Assembly: GCA_963704585.1 (NCBI GenBank)
Contig: OY969919.1
Location: 1,054,001-1,118,000 of the forward strand
From: Bog-756 sp963704585
GTDB lineage: Bacteria > Actinomycetota > Acidimicrobiia > Acidimicrobiales > RAAP-2
Reading direction: 5' to 3'
Length of the DNA: 64,000 nt
The position numbers were made by a program, and so were the translations under genes. The stretch's first letter is position 1, and each line of letters begins with the position of its first letter. Below are positions 25,552-34,963 of this stretch, in pieces. The notes under the pieces are model-generated. The model saw only the letters and a program-made list of their open reading frames with translations. It was not told where the DNA came from and did no database searches.

Positions 25552-25780
25552 GAGGAGTGGTTTCCGACCGTGCGTTCATTTGACAATGTGGTCGACCGGC
25601 CAGTGGAGCAGGTCGCCAGCGGTGCGCGAGGCCCTGACGGGACGGAGATTCGGCGCGCGAATCGAGATCGACAGAGCTGCGACATGCACCAACAAGCTCG
25701 GCATCGACGGCCTGGCGAGCCCGTGAACCGGATCATGTGGGTCGGCGCCCTCTTCCGGTGGCACCGGTAGCGTCGCGACC
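25552..25780. other. short gene-free spacer
   Basis: Between the CsoR-like gene and the methyltransferase nothing convincing is seen. One open frame starts with GTG at 25570 after a GAGAGGAG site, but the spacing is long and the predicted peptide has no recognisable pattern. Confidence 0.4.
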
Positions 25781-26410
25781 ATGGGCTTCTACAGAGAGCA
25801 GATCCTCCCCCGACTGGTAGACCGGGCATGTGGCACTGGCGCTCTGCGAATCTGGCGCGCCGAAGTGACGGAGGGACTGGCAGGCCGGGTCGTCGAGATC
25901 GGATTCGGCTCCGGTCTCAACGTCGAGCACTATCCACCAGAGGTGGAAAAGGTGTCAGCAGTCGAACCCGCCGCGCTCGCACGGCGGTTGGCCAGCAAGC
26001 GGGTCGCAGCCGGCAGGACACCCGTCGAGCACATCGGTCTCGACGGCCAGGCGATCCCGCTCGACGACGCCAGCTGTGACGCCGCGCTCTCCACCTTCAC
26101 GCTCTGCACCGTCCCGGACCCCACCAAGGTTCTGTCCGAACTCCGCCGGGTGCTCAGGCCGGGAGGCCGATTCCATTTCCTCGAACACGGACTCTCTCCC
26201 GACGCTTCCGTCGCCCGGTGGCAGCACCGCCTCGACCCGTGGCAGCGCCGGCTGGCTGACGGCTGCCATCTCACACGCGATGCTCCCGCTCTCGTCGGCG
26301 ACGCCGGCTTCGTGCTCGAGCGGATCGAGCGGCGCTACGCCAAGGGACCGAAACCGTGGAGCTGGTTCACGCTCGGCGTGGCCGAGAACCGGGTCGATCC
26401 GCCGCGATAG
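25781..26410 (+). CDS. class I SAM-dependent methyltransferase, UbiE/PmtA-like
   Basis: A 209-residue methyltransferase with motif I VVEIGFGSGLNVEHYP, motif II VSAVEPA, the DAALSTFTLCTVPDPTKVLSELRRVLRPGGRFHFLEHG block that is typical of phospholipid or quinone methyltransferases, and a C-terminal lid with WQHRLDPWQRRLADGCHLTRD. The substrate cannot be read. It follows the sulfur operon on the same strand but is separated by 229 bases, so it may have its own promoter. Similar enzymes also occur as thiol methyltransferases, which would fit a sulfide-handling module (inference). Confidence 0.85.
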   Translation: MGFYREQILPRLVDRACGTGALRIWRAEVTEGLAGRVVEIGFGSGLNVEHYPPEVEKVSAVEPAALARRLASKRVAAGRTPVEHIGLDGQAIPLDDASCDAALSTFTLCTVPDPTKVLSELRRVLRPGGRFHFLEHGLSPDASVARWQHRLDPWQRRLADGCHLTRDAPALVGDAGFVLERIERRYAKGPKPWSWFTLGVAENRVDPPR

Positions 26411-26652
26411 CAGCGACACCGCGCCATCGTCTCCACCGTGCGTGCGCGACCTCGGTCCCCTCGCGAGCGTCCGGCGGCACGGCTTGCTTCCGAACCAGGT
26501 GAGAAAGGGCGAATTCCGCCGTCCCGCCTACGGGGCCAACCGGCCGCTCTTCGATGTCGTTGGTCGCCAGAGTGGCCCCGGACCGCGGGCGTGAATACTT
26601 GCCACGTGTCTGAGCACACTGCAACGCGACGAGCTACCTTCTCCCCAGGCAG
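26411..26652. other. short gene-free spacer next to tRNA-Val
   Basis: No supported gene or clear terminator hairpin. The open frames seen here have no start signal. It marks the right edge of the sulfur module. Confidence 0.4.
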
Positions 26653-26726
26653 TGGGCGCTGTCAGACTCGAACTGACGACCTGCTGGTTGTAAGCCAGCT
26701 GCTCTGACCAACTGAGCTAAACGCCC
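26653..26726 (-). tRNA. tRNA-Val (UAC)
   Basis: The minus strand folds as a full cloverleaf: acceptor GGGCGTT with AGCGCCC, D-arm GCTC...GAGC, anticodon stem GCTGG/CCAGC around CTTACAA (anticodon UAC), and T-arm GTCAG-TTCGAGT-CTGAC. The discriminator is A and the 3' CCA is not encoded. Confidence 0.95.
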
Positions 26727-26824
26727 GGGGATGCAACGCTACCGCCCGCTCCCCCCGGTTCCGTGCTCCCACCGCGTCCTCACCTCCGGCGACCGGTGGG
26801 CGTCGGACGAGGCGTCCCGGCGCG

Positions 26825-27568
26825 TCACGACGCCCGCACCGCGGCGACGAGCGAGTCGAAGAGCTCCCGCGACGCGCCGGCCACCGGTCGGCGGCGCGCT
26901 CCGTGGTCGAGGGTCACGAGCTCCTCGTTGCGGGCGTCGCCGACGGTCGCACCGGCCTCCGTGCACACCACCAACCCGCCCAGGTAGTCCCAGCTCCCGA
27001 GCGTCGAGCCACCCACGACCGCATACCCGTCGAGGACGCCGTCGGCGACCGCGGAGAGATCGAGCGCGGCCGCACCGAGCCCCCGGTACTGCGACCAGCC
27101 GAGATAGTGCGGCGGGTAGCCGGAGAACCCGACGATCGCCGCTCGCAGGGCGGTGCAGCCCGAAGTGCGGATGGGCCGCCCGTCGCGCCGGGCGCCGCCG
27201 CCGCGCGTGGCCTCGTATCGGACGCCGGACGCCTGGTTGACGACGACGGCGACTCGCGGACCCTCTGCGTCGAGCGCGGAGAGGCTCGTCGCGTACCACG
27301 GGATCCCTCGCGCCGCGTTGGTCGAGCCGTCGACGGGATCGACCACGACGACGACCGGCCGGTCGACGGCATAGGCGCCCGACTCCTCCGACACGATCCC
27401 GAAGCCCGCGTCGTCGAGCACCGCGAGGGCGGCCGCGTCGGCCGCGAGATCGGACCGGTACTGTCCGGCGCGTGTGCCGGCGAGACCCCAGTCGTCGAGG
27501 CGGTCCAGCGCGCTCCGGACTGCCGATGCTGCCGCGTGGAGGACCTCGAGGAGCCCGGCGTCGTCCAT
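26825..27568 (-). CDS. inositol-monophosphatase-family phosphatase
   Basis: A 247-residue protein of the lithium-sensitive phosphatase fold. The metal ligands are visible: VSEESG (Glu61/Glu62), VVDPVDGSTNAARGIPWYATSL (Asp77, Asp80) and GSWDYLGG (Asp of the W-D-x-x-G motif). Substrates in this family include inositol-1-phosphate, PAP and histidinol-phosphate; the sequence does not settle which. The ATG at 27568 is chosen because upstream in-frame codons to 27658 are unconserved and overlap the divergent gene's promoter. It is divergent from the hypothetical gene at 27618. Confidence 0.88.
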   Translation of the reverse strand: MDDAGLLEVLHAAASAVRSALDRLDDWGLAGTRAGQYRSDLAADAAALAVLDDAGFGIVSEESGAYAVDRPVVVVVDPVDGSTNAARGIPWYATSLSALDAEGPRVAVVVNQASGVRYEATRGGGARRDGRPIRTSGCTALRAAIVGFSGYPPHYLGWSQYRGLGAAALDLSAVADGVLDGYAVVGGSTLGSWDYLGGLVVCTEAGATVGDARNEELVTLDHGARRRPVAGASRELFDSLVAAVRAS

Positions 27569-27617
27569 CGTTTCGACGTTACCGGAGCTGCCCGGTGCCC
27601 GGTAGGCTGAGCCAACT

Positions 27618-28175
27618 GTGGCTGTCATCGACGTGGCCGGGTACGTGGCCGACCTCAAGGATCACTCCGTCGACCACGGGTTCCACGTCCACGACGAGCG
27701 CCATTTCGTCGAGACGTACTCCCTCCGGCAGGTGTGGGAGGTGGAGCTCCACCCGGAAGAGGGGTGCGGCGGACCGCTCGACCTCCACCTTGCGCTCGAG
27801 GTCGACCCACGGACGCTCCTCTCCTTCGAAGACGCGGTCTTCGGACTACCCGAGGACGAGTCGCCGCCCGACGTCTACCACTTCCCCCTCGTGTTCACCT
27901 GGGCGCTCCCGCCCCTCCCGCACGGTCCCGATCTCCTCCGCCTCGCCATCGACCTCGCGGGGGTGGGGGGCATCGAGCTCCCGCTCGAGGTCTCGGCGAT
28001 CGACTCGTACGCGTCGGCGACCGACGCGGCCGAGCGCCGGCTCAACATCGTCGCCCGGACCCGCGTCTCGTTGACCAGGGTGCTCGCGGGCGAAGAGATG
28101 ATGTGCGACGTCTTCGACCGCTGCCTCGCGGTCAGCCGCTACCTCCTCGAATCGGCCGGCAGCTGGCTCGGGTGA
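27618..28175 (+). CDS. conserved protein of unknown function
   Basis: A 185-residue soluble acidic protein without a recognised domain. It opens with VAGYVADLKDHSVDHGFHVHDERHFVETYSLRQVWEVELHPEE and contains many alternating hydrophobic strands, consistent with a compact alpha/beta protein. Start is a GTG at 27618; the intergenic space to the divergent phosphatase is only 49 bases. Its stop overlaps the start of the lipoprotein gene (GTGA), which suggests coupled translation. No function is proposed. Confidence 0.7.
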   Translation: MAVIDVAGYVADLKDHSVDHGFHVHDERHFVETYSLRQVWEVELHPEEGCGGPLDLHLALEVDPRTLLSFEDAVFGLPEDESPPDVYHFPLVFTWALPPLPHGPDLLRLAIDLAGVGGIELPLEVSAIDSYASATDAAERRLNIVARTRVSLTRVLAGEEMMCDVFDRCLAVSRYLLESAGSWLG

Positions 28176-28906
28176 CCGCGACCGGCACGTGGCGCCGGCT
28201 CCTCCGGCCCACGGTCGGACTCGCCGTCGCCCTCGGCTGCGGCATCGGGCTCACCGCCTGCGGCAACAGCGGGCTCACCCTGGCGAAGCAGGCGTGCACC
28301 TCCGTCGACCGCTCGATCGCGCTGCTCGACGAGGCCGCCCGGACGTCCGATCCCGCCACCGCCGCCGCGCTCCGCACGAAGTCCTACAACGACCTGCTCG
28401 CGGCGCTGCCCGTCGCCGCGGAGGCCGCCTACCACGACGCGCAGTGGCAGGCGCTCATGACCACCCTTTCCGAGTCGAACGAGGTGCAGGAGACCACGCT
28501 CGTCCCCGCACTGCGAGCAGAGTGCCACGTCGCGGCAGAGCTCCGTCTTCGGGCAGCCGGGTCCGCCCTCGACCTCGATCCCACCGCCGGCACCACCCTC
28601 GTCGCCGTCGTCCACCTGAACGGTGGCCCCCGGTCCGCGGTGTCGCCGGGTCAGCGACGCGTCGCGCTGCCGGCCACCCTGGCGCTCGCCGGCGGGCCGC
28701 CCGCGGTCACCGTCGCCGGCGGCGCCGAGCTCGAGGTCGTCGAGCTCGCGGACGGCAACAGCTCCTCTCCCGCCATCTGCAGCCGGCCGACGCTCACCAC
28801 GTCCGGCAGCACCTTCGTGTCCAGCCAGTCGCCGGCCGCCGCAGTCGGCACGATGTGCACGCCGTCACCGTCGCGGATCTGGATGCCGTCGAGGAAGGTC
28901 GAGTAG
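28172..28906 (+). CDS. putative lipoprotein of unknown function
   Basis: The N-terminus has a basic start, a hydrophobic core (LAVALGCGIG) and a lipobox LTAC about 30 residues in, so the mature protein should be lipid-anchored outside the membrane. The next 120 residues look helical (LAKQACTSVDRSIALLDEAARTS). From about residue 160 the frame enters the 3' end of the convergent acyltransferase gene, with 256 bases of overlap, and becomes low in pattern. The true functional end may be earlier in evolution, but no earlier stop exists. Start GTG overlaps the preceding stop (GTGA). Confidence 0.55.
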   Translation: MTATGTWRRLLRPTVGLAVALGCGIGLTACGNSGLTLAKQACTSVDRSIALLDEAARTSDPATAAALRTKSYNDLLAALPVAAEAAYHDAQWQALMTTLSESNEVQETTLVPALRAECHVAAELRLRAAGSALDLDPTAGTTLVAVVHLNGGPRSAVSPGQRRVALPATLALAGGPPAVTVAGGAELEVVELADGNSSSPAICSRPTLTTSGSTFVSSQSPAAAVGTMCTPSPSRIWMPSRKVE

Positions 28907-30974
28907 CGGCCGCCGGGACACAGCTGCCCGCCGAGGTCGTCGACCTGCACCGTCGTGGGGTGCTCGGCAGCGACGGAGCGCACCATCTGGTTGTAGAGCG
29001 CGAGCCGCGTCGCCGAGTCCTCCGGCCAGGGTGCGCCGTTGTCCTGTTCGCCCGAGGAGAAGCATGGCGCCGTCATGAGCACCACCAGCGCGCCGGTCGA
29101 GGTGCCGACCTGGACCGCCTGCTCGAGCGACTGCCGGAGCTGTGCGTCGAAGACGGGCTCTCCGATGTGGAGCCAGTGGCCCGCGATGAGACGGTCCATG
29201 AGCTCCCACCGACCGGCGAGCACGACGACCACGTTCGGACGGAGCTGCTCGAGGTCGCCCTTCCACAGCGCCGGCCACTGCGCGGCCGCCGGTGACGAGG
29301 TGTTGCACGACTCGGTGACCGGATCGGGCACCCCGTGCGCGAGGTACTCGGTGCTCCGGAGCACGCCGCAGCCCACGATCGCGTCGTTCACGATGCTCAC
29401 GTCGTAGCTCTGCTCCGGCTGGCTCGCCTCCATCGCGAACCCCACGCGCCACGCGACCGAGTCGCCGAAGACGACGACCTTCACCGGCGGCCCCGTGTAC
29501 TGCGCGCCCGCGACGCGCAGGGCGCCAGCGGCCTCGGCCGCCGAGGGGAGGGTCGCCGCGACGGTCACCGCCACGACGCCGAGGAAGGCCCCCGAGGTCA
29601 TGAGCCAGGCCCGCCACTCGCTGAGCGAGCGCATCCGGCCACGGCGGATCGGCTCCTCCACGAGGTAGAAGGAGGCCGTCGCCACGAGCAGGGTCACCCC
29701 GATGCGCACGGTGAGGAGCGGCGCGCCGTAGAGGTGCATCCTCGAGCCGGTCAGCAACGCGAAGAGCGGGAAGTGCCAGAGGTAGGTGCCGTAGGAGATC
29801 TTGCCGATGTATCGGAAGACGGGGTTGCCGAGCGCGGCGAGAGCGGTGCCTCCTGGGCGGTCACGACGCAGAAGATCACCGTCGCGACCGCGAGGGCGAA
29901 GAGCAGGTACCCGCCCTCGAAGAGGAACGCATTCTGCCCCGAGGCCAGGCTGCCGCTCTGGTTCGCCATGTGGCTCCACAGGTAGGCGACACCCGCGACC
30001 ACCGACCAACCCACGGCCTGGAGGAGGATCCGCGCCGGTCGCCAGGTGATCTCCCACGCGGTGATCGGCTGCATGCTCGGGCCGCGGCGCCGGTGCAGAC
30101 CGCGCCGGTGCGCGCGCGGCGGGACCGTGCCGACCGTGCCCGCCGCCGGGTGGACGCGGGCGATGCTGCGAGGCGGTCCGCCCGGCACGTCCCGGGGCTG
30201 CAGCGGGCGGTGCCGGGCCCAGATCGCCATGCCGACGGCGAGCGCGGCGCCGACCAGGATGTCCTGACTGCGGGTGTCGGTGCCCTCGTAGAGGCGGGTG
30301 AGGGACGCCCCGCCGAAGAATCGGAGGTGCATCTCGACCGCGGAAAGCAACGCACCGGCGACTGCGACCGAGAAGAGCGGCCAGAGGCGGCGCGACGGGC
30401 GGAGGCGGTTCCCGACCTGGAGCATCCCGAGGACCACCGGGGGCCACACGATGTAGAACTGCTCCTCGATCGAGAGCGACCACATGTGCGCGAGTGGCGA
30501 CGGCTTGGCGGCGAGATCGAAGTAGTTCGAGCCGCCGAAGATGAAGTGCCAGTTCGCGACGTAGAAGAGCGTGGAGAGCGAGTCGAGGCGCAGGTTCGGG
30601 TACTCGCCGGGCGATGCGAACAGCCTCGCGAAGACCGCGACCCCGACGAGCATCACGAGCAGCGCAGGGAGGAGCCGTCGCGCGCGTCGCGTCCAGAACT
30701 GCCCGAGACGGATGGTGAGGCGCTTCGCCCACTCGCCGAGGAGGAGCGAGGTGATGAGGAAGCCGGAGAGCACGAAGAAGACGTCGATCGTGAGGTAGCC
30801 GCCCCCCATCCACGCGGCCCCGCCGTGGTAGAGCATGACGCCGAGGACCGCGACGGCGCGAAGCCCGTCGAGTCCGGGGACGAACCCGAAGCTGATCGGT
30901 CGGCCGCGTGGGCGCGATCGACGGCCGTGCGTCGGCACGCCCGGGAGGGCGACGGGTGGCGAGGTTCCGCTCAC
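28651..30974 (-). CDS. acyltransferase-3/SGNH envelope acyltransferase, one-base frameshift
   Basis: Same architecture as the gene before it: an about 10-helix acyltransferase-3 part (FVPGLDGLRAVAVLGVMLYHGG, LIQFW-type HMWSLSIEEQFYIVWP) followed by an SGNH hydrolase domain (VVVFGDSVAW, then GDGVHI with Asp/His). The two parts are in different frames; alignment with the upstream paralogue, which has 9 bases where this one has 8, places a missing base at 29829-29845, just before GNPVFRYIGKISYGTYLWH. Start is a GTG at 30974 overlapping the upstream stop (GTGA). Such proteins O-acetylate surface glycans. Either a recent inactivation or a read error. The 3' end carries an extra Ser/Ala-rich tail. 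Confidence 0.7.
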
Positions 30975-33112
30975 CGCAGCGGGGTCCCCGACATCTGGAG
31001 CCGGCCGACACGGACGGCTTCGGGGAAGAGCTTCCAGGCCAGCCACCGCGCGGTCGGGCCGATCGGTCCGTCGGTCGCCGGGTCGTTCGGGAAGTGGATC
31101 CCGTCGGGCAGGCGGACCCGCACGCCGTCGATCGTCGACTCGAATTTGCCGCCCGGGCAGACCTGGCCGCCGAAGTCGTCGACCTCCACGTTCTTCGGGT
31201 GCGCGTCGGCGACCTCGGTGAGCATCCGGTCGTAGGCCGCACGCCGGCTCGCCGAGTCCTCGGGCCAGGGCAGCCCGTCCGGCTGTTCACCCGAGGAGTT
31301 GCACGGCGCGGTGAGGAGCACCACGTACGCGCCCCTGGAGGTCGCGATCCGCACCGCCCGCTGGAGGTCGGCGAGGAGGACGCGGTCGTAGGCGGGCTCG
31401 CCGATGTGCAGCAACTGCCCGTCGACGACCTGGTCCGCCACCTCCCATCGACCGGCCATGACCAGCACGACGTTGGGCCGCTGCGACCGCACGATGCCCT
31501 GCCAGAACGCGGGGAGCTGCTGGGAGGGCGGGCTCTGCGCGCTGCAGGGTCCGTTTGCGGCGTTGAGCTGGCCGTGGGTGTACTGCGCGGTGACCACCAT
31601 GACGCCGCACCCGAGGATGCCCTCGGCCCCGAAGCGGACGTCGTAGGGACGCTGTGCGTTCCCGTTGTCGATGGCGAAGCCCGCGGTGAACGCGAGCGAG
31701 TCGCCGAGGAGGGTCACCCGGACCGGCGGCCCCATGTAGGCCGGTCCGGTCGGTACCGGGATAGCCCCACCGGTGCCGGCGGCCTCTGCCGCGGTGGGCA
31801 GGGTGGTGGCGACGATCACGGCGACGGCGCCGAGGAACGCGCCGGAGGTGAGCAGCCAGGCGCGCCACTCGGTGAGCGAGCGCATCCGGCCCCGGCGGAT
31901 CGGCGCCTCGACGAGCACGAACGAGAGCGACGCGACGCCGAGCGTGACCGCGATGCGGACGAGGAGCAGCGGGAGCCCGTAGAGGTGGACCCGCGCCGGG
32001 GTCAGCAGCAAGAAGAGCGGGAGGTGCCAGAGGTAGGTGCCGTAGGAGACCTTGCCGACGTAGCGGAAGACCGGGTTGCCGATCGAGCGCGAGAGCGGCG
32101 CCCGCTGAGCGGTCACCAGGCAGAAGAGGAGGACGGCGACCGCGATCGCGAAGAGCAGGTAGCCCCCCTCGAAGAGCACCGAGCTCTGCCCGGTGACCCG
32201 GCTCCAGACGACCGCGAGACCGGCGACGGTCACCCACCCGACCACCTGCAGCGCGACCCGGACCGCCGGCCGCTCGATCTCCCAGGCTGCGATCGGGCGG
32301 AACCTCCGGCGCCGGGTCGGCTGGGGTGGCCGGTCGCCGGCCGGCAGCGGCCGGCGGTGCTGTGCCCAGATCGCCATGGCGATGGCGAGCGAGGCGCCGA
32401 CCAGGATGTCCTGGGCACGGGTGTCCGTCCCCTCGTAGAGGCGGGTGATCGACGCGCCTGCGTAGAAGCGCAGCCGCATGTCGAGGGCCGAGGCGAGCGC
32501 GCCGGCCACGGCGATCGCGAGCAGCGGCCAGAGTCGCCGAGACGGGCGGAGCCTCCGGGACAGGTGCAGCGTTGCGAGGACGACCGGCGGCCAGACGATG
32601 TAGAACTGCTCCTCGATCGCGAGCGACCACATGTGTGCGAGCGGCGACTGTTGGCCGGTCACGTCGAAGTAGTTCGAGCCGGCGAAGATGAAGTGCCAGT
32701 TCGCGACGTAGAAGAGCGTCGAGAGCGAGTCGAGGCGGAGGTTCGGGTACTCGCCGGGCGACGCGAAGACCTTCGCGTAGATCGCGACCCCGACGAGCAG
32801 CACGAGCAGCGCCGGAAGGAGCCGCCGTGCGCGCCGCGTCCAGAACTGTCCGAGCCGGATCGTGAGCCGCTTCACCCACTCGCCGAGGAGGAGCGACGTG
32901 ATGAGGAAGCCCGAGAGCACGAAGAAGACGTTCACGCCGAGGAAGCCGCCGCTCACCAGCGGCGCGCCACCGTGGTAGAGCATGACCCCGAGCACGGCGA
33001 TCGCGCGCATCCCCTCGAGCGCGGGCATGTAGCCGAACACGATGGGGCGGCCGAGCACGCCCGGCGCTGCCGGATCGGCGACCAGTGGCCGGTCGGTCGT
33101 CGTCGTGCTCAT
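30971..33112 (-). CDS. acyltransferase-3/SGNH (OafA-type) membrane O-acyltransferase
   Basis: The intact paralogue, 713 residues. Residues 25-400 form the multi-pass acyltransferase-3 domain, beginning YMPALEGMRAIAVLGVMLYHGG with the conserved His, and containing FWTRRARRLLPALL and HMWSLAIEEQFYIVWP. A linker leads to an SGNH domain with the nucleophile in VTLLGDSLAF and a Asp-x-x-His pair in LPDGIHF. This family moves acetyl groups across the membrane to cell-wall or exopolysaccharide sugars. The ATG at 33112 is selected because upstream codons are unconserved. It is the first of a tandem pair with GTGA coupling. Confidence 0.9.
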   Translation of the reverse strand: MSTTTTDRPLVADPAAPGVLGRPIVFGYMPALEGMRAIAVLGVMLYHGGAPLVSGGFLGVNVFFVLSGFLITSLLLGEWVKRLTIRLGQFWTRRARRLLPALLVLLVGVAIYAKVFASPGEYPNLRLDSLSTLFYVANWHFIFAGSNYFDVTGQQSPLAHMWSLAIEEQFYIVWPPVVLATLHLSRRLRPSRRLWPLLAIAVAGALASALDMRLRFYAGASITRLYEGTDTRAQDILVGASLAIAMAIWAQHRRPLPAGDRPPQPTRRRRFRPIAAWEIERPAVRVALQVVGWVTVAGLAVVWSRVTGQSSVLFEGGYLLFAIAVAVLLFCLVTAQRAPLSRSIGNPVFRYVGKVSYGTYLWHLPLFLLLTPARVHLYGLPLLLVRIAVTLGVASLSFVLVEAPIRRGRMRSLTEWRAWLLTSGAFLGAVAVIVATTLPTAAEAAGTGGAIPVPTGPAYMGPPVRVTLLGDSLAFTAGFAIDNGNAQRPYDVRFGAEGILGCGVMVVTAQYTHGQLNAANGPCSAQSPPSQQLPAFWQGIVRSQRPNVVLVMAGRWEVADQVVDGQLLHIGEPAYDRVLLADLQRAVRIATSRGAYVVLLTAPCNSSGEQPDGLPWPEDSASRRAAYDRMLTEVADAHPKNVEVDDFGGQVCPGGKFESTIDGVRVRLPDGIHFPNDPATDGPIGPTARWLAWKLFPEAVRVGRLQMSGTPLR

Positions 33113-33299
33113 CGGCTCGGGCGCCTCCCGGCACACGGGTGCGTGCGGCCCGGTCGACGGGCCGGCGCACCCCGGTCCCCATGTTCGCAGATGCCGCACG
33201 GGGCGCCGCGGCAGGCGGCGCCGTCCGCGACGGTCCGCGGCGGCCCACGAAGGGCGTGGGCGACGACCTGGGTGGACCGACCGCCCCGGTCGGTCCGGC

Positions 33300-34757
33300 T
33301 CACACCGCGGGCGTGTACCCGGCCGGGAAGTTGATGACCTTCTTCTCGAGGAAGAGCTCGAGGCCGTCCTCGCCGAACTCGCGCCCCATGCCCGACGACT
33401 TGAATCCGCCGAAGGGCGACGAGAAGTCGATCGGGACGCTCGAGTTCACCATGTAGGTCCCGGTGCGGATCTGGCGTGCGATCCCGAGCCCGCGGTCGTT
33501 GTCCGCGCCGAACACCCCGCCACAGAGGCCGTACTCGGAGTCGTTGGCGATGCGGACGGCGTCGGCGTCGTCGTCGTAGGGGATGACCGAGAGCACAGGC
33601 CCAAAGATCTCCTCCTGCGCGATCCGCATGGAGTTGTCGACGTCGACGAAGACGGTCGGCTCGACGAACCAGCCGGTGTCGAGGCCGTCGGGGCGGCCGC
33701 CCCCGACCGCGACCTTCGCGCCCTCCTCCTGGCCGATGCGGATGTAGCTCTCGACCCGGTCGCGCTGGCGTTCGGCCACGAGCGGTCCGACGTCGGTGGC
33801 GGGATCGAGGGGGTCGCCGACCGTGAGCCCCCGCACCTGCTCCACCAGCGCCTCGGTGATCTCGGCGTACCGGTCTCTGGGGGCGAGGATGCGGGTCAGG
33901 GAGATGCACGCCTGGCCGTTGTTCATGATCGCGTTCGGCATCATGATCGGCAGCGTCTCGGCGAGGTCCACGTCGTCGAGGAGGATCGCGGCGGACTTGC
34001 CGCCGAGCTCGAGGCTGAAGCGCGTGAGGTTGGGCGCGCAGGCCGCGGCGATCTTCTTGCCGGCCGCGGTCGAGCCGGTGAACGACACCTTATTGACGTC
34101 CGGGTGGCTCACCAGGTGCTCGCCGACCTCCCGGCCTGCCGGCACCACGCTCAGGACGCCCTTGGGCAGCCCGGCCTCGGTGAGGAGCTCGGCGAAGAGG
34201 TTGGCGTCGAGCGGCGTCTCGGGTGCGGGCTTGAAGACCACGGTGCTCCCCGACAGCAGGGCGGGGGCGAGCTTCGCCGCCGCGAGGAAGAGGGGCACGT
34301 TCCACGGGGTGATCGCCGCGACGACGCCGACGGGCTCCTTGGCGACCATGACCGGGCCGAGCAGGCCGTCCCGGACCGTGTCGAAGGCGAACGTCGACCC
34401 GAGGCCGGCGTAGTAGTCGAGGATCATGGTGGGCGCGAGTACCTGGGCGAGCTGGCCCCACGAGACCGGCGAGCCCATCTCGGCCGAGATCAGCGTGGAG
34501 ATCCCGTCGAGGTCATTGCGGATGGCATCGGCGACCTTCGTGAGGACGGCCGCCCGCTCGGTCGGCGCCATGCGCGGCCAGGGTCCGTGCTCGAACGCCT
34601 CACGGGCCGCGGCGACGGCACGGTCGATGTCGGCGTTCTGCGCCTCGGGGACCCGCCCCACCGTCTCGAGGGTGGTCGGTGACACCACGTCGATGACCGA
34701 CGAGGAGGAAGGTTCGACCCACTCCCCACCGATGAACAGGCGATCGTAGTTCTTCAC
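33300..34757 (-). CDS. aldehyde dehydrogenase
   Basis: The product has 485 residues. The active site is intact: general base Glu250 in SLELGGKSA, nucleophile Cys284 in MNNGQACISLTR, and the NAD site around VSFTGSTAAGKKI. It resembles the broad actinobacterial aldehyde dehydrogenases used on aromatic, terpene or steroid side-chain aldehydes rather than the aminoaldehyde enzyme at 5538. The GTG at 34757 follows GGGAGGA. It is divergent from the gene at 34964 across 206 bases. Substrate not predictable. Confidence 0.9.
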   Translation of the reverse strand: MKNYDRLFIGGEWVEPSSSSVIDVVSPTTLETVGRVPEAQNADIDRAVAAAREAFEHGPWPRMAPTERAAVLTKVADAIRNDLDGISTLISAEMGSPVSWGQLAQVLAPTMILDYYAGLGSTFAFDTVRDGLLGPVMVAKEPVGVVAAITPWNVPLFLAAAKLAPALLSGSTVVFKPAPETPLDANLFAELLTEAGLPKGVLSVVPAGREVGEHLVSHPDVNKVSFTGSTAAGKKIAAACAPNLTRFSLELGGKSAAILLDDVDLAETLPIMMPNAIMNNGQACISLTRILAPRDRYAEITEALVEQVRGLTVGDPLDPATDVGPLVAERQRDRVESYIRIGQEEGAKVAVGGGRPDGLDTGWFVEPTVFVDVDNSMRIAQEEIFGPVLSVIPYDDDADAVRIANDSEYGLCGGVFGADNDRGLGIARQIRTGTYMVNSSVPIDFSSPFGGFKSSGMGREFGEDGLELFLEKKVINFPAGYTPAV

Positions 34758-34963
34758 GGGTCCTCCCTGGATCGATCCGGAGCTCGACGAGCAGCCGAAC
34801 GCAGTCCCGACTGCACACCTCCGGGCCGGCTCGGCGCGGCGGAATTGTAGCCGGGGCACGCGCTCGCCGCCCCTCCCCGGGTCGATGACCGATACGCTCG
34901 GCCGGGCCCCGGTCCGGCCGGTCGACGCAACCGCCCCCTGCCCCGCGATCCCCAGGAGTGACC

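Noticed and set aside
25570..25770. 66-residue ORF between the CsoR-like gene and methyltransferase
   Set aside because: Poor start spacing and no recognisable protein features.
22629..26726. Complete integrative element
   Set aside because: No integrase, no recombination direct repeats and no transposase were found, so only a module with possible transfer history is reported.
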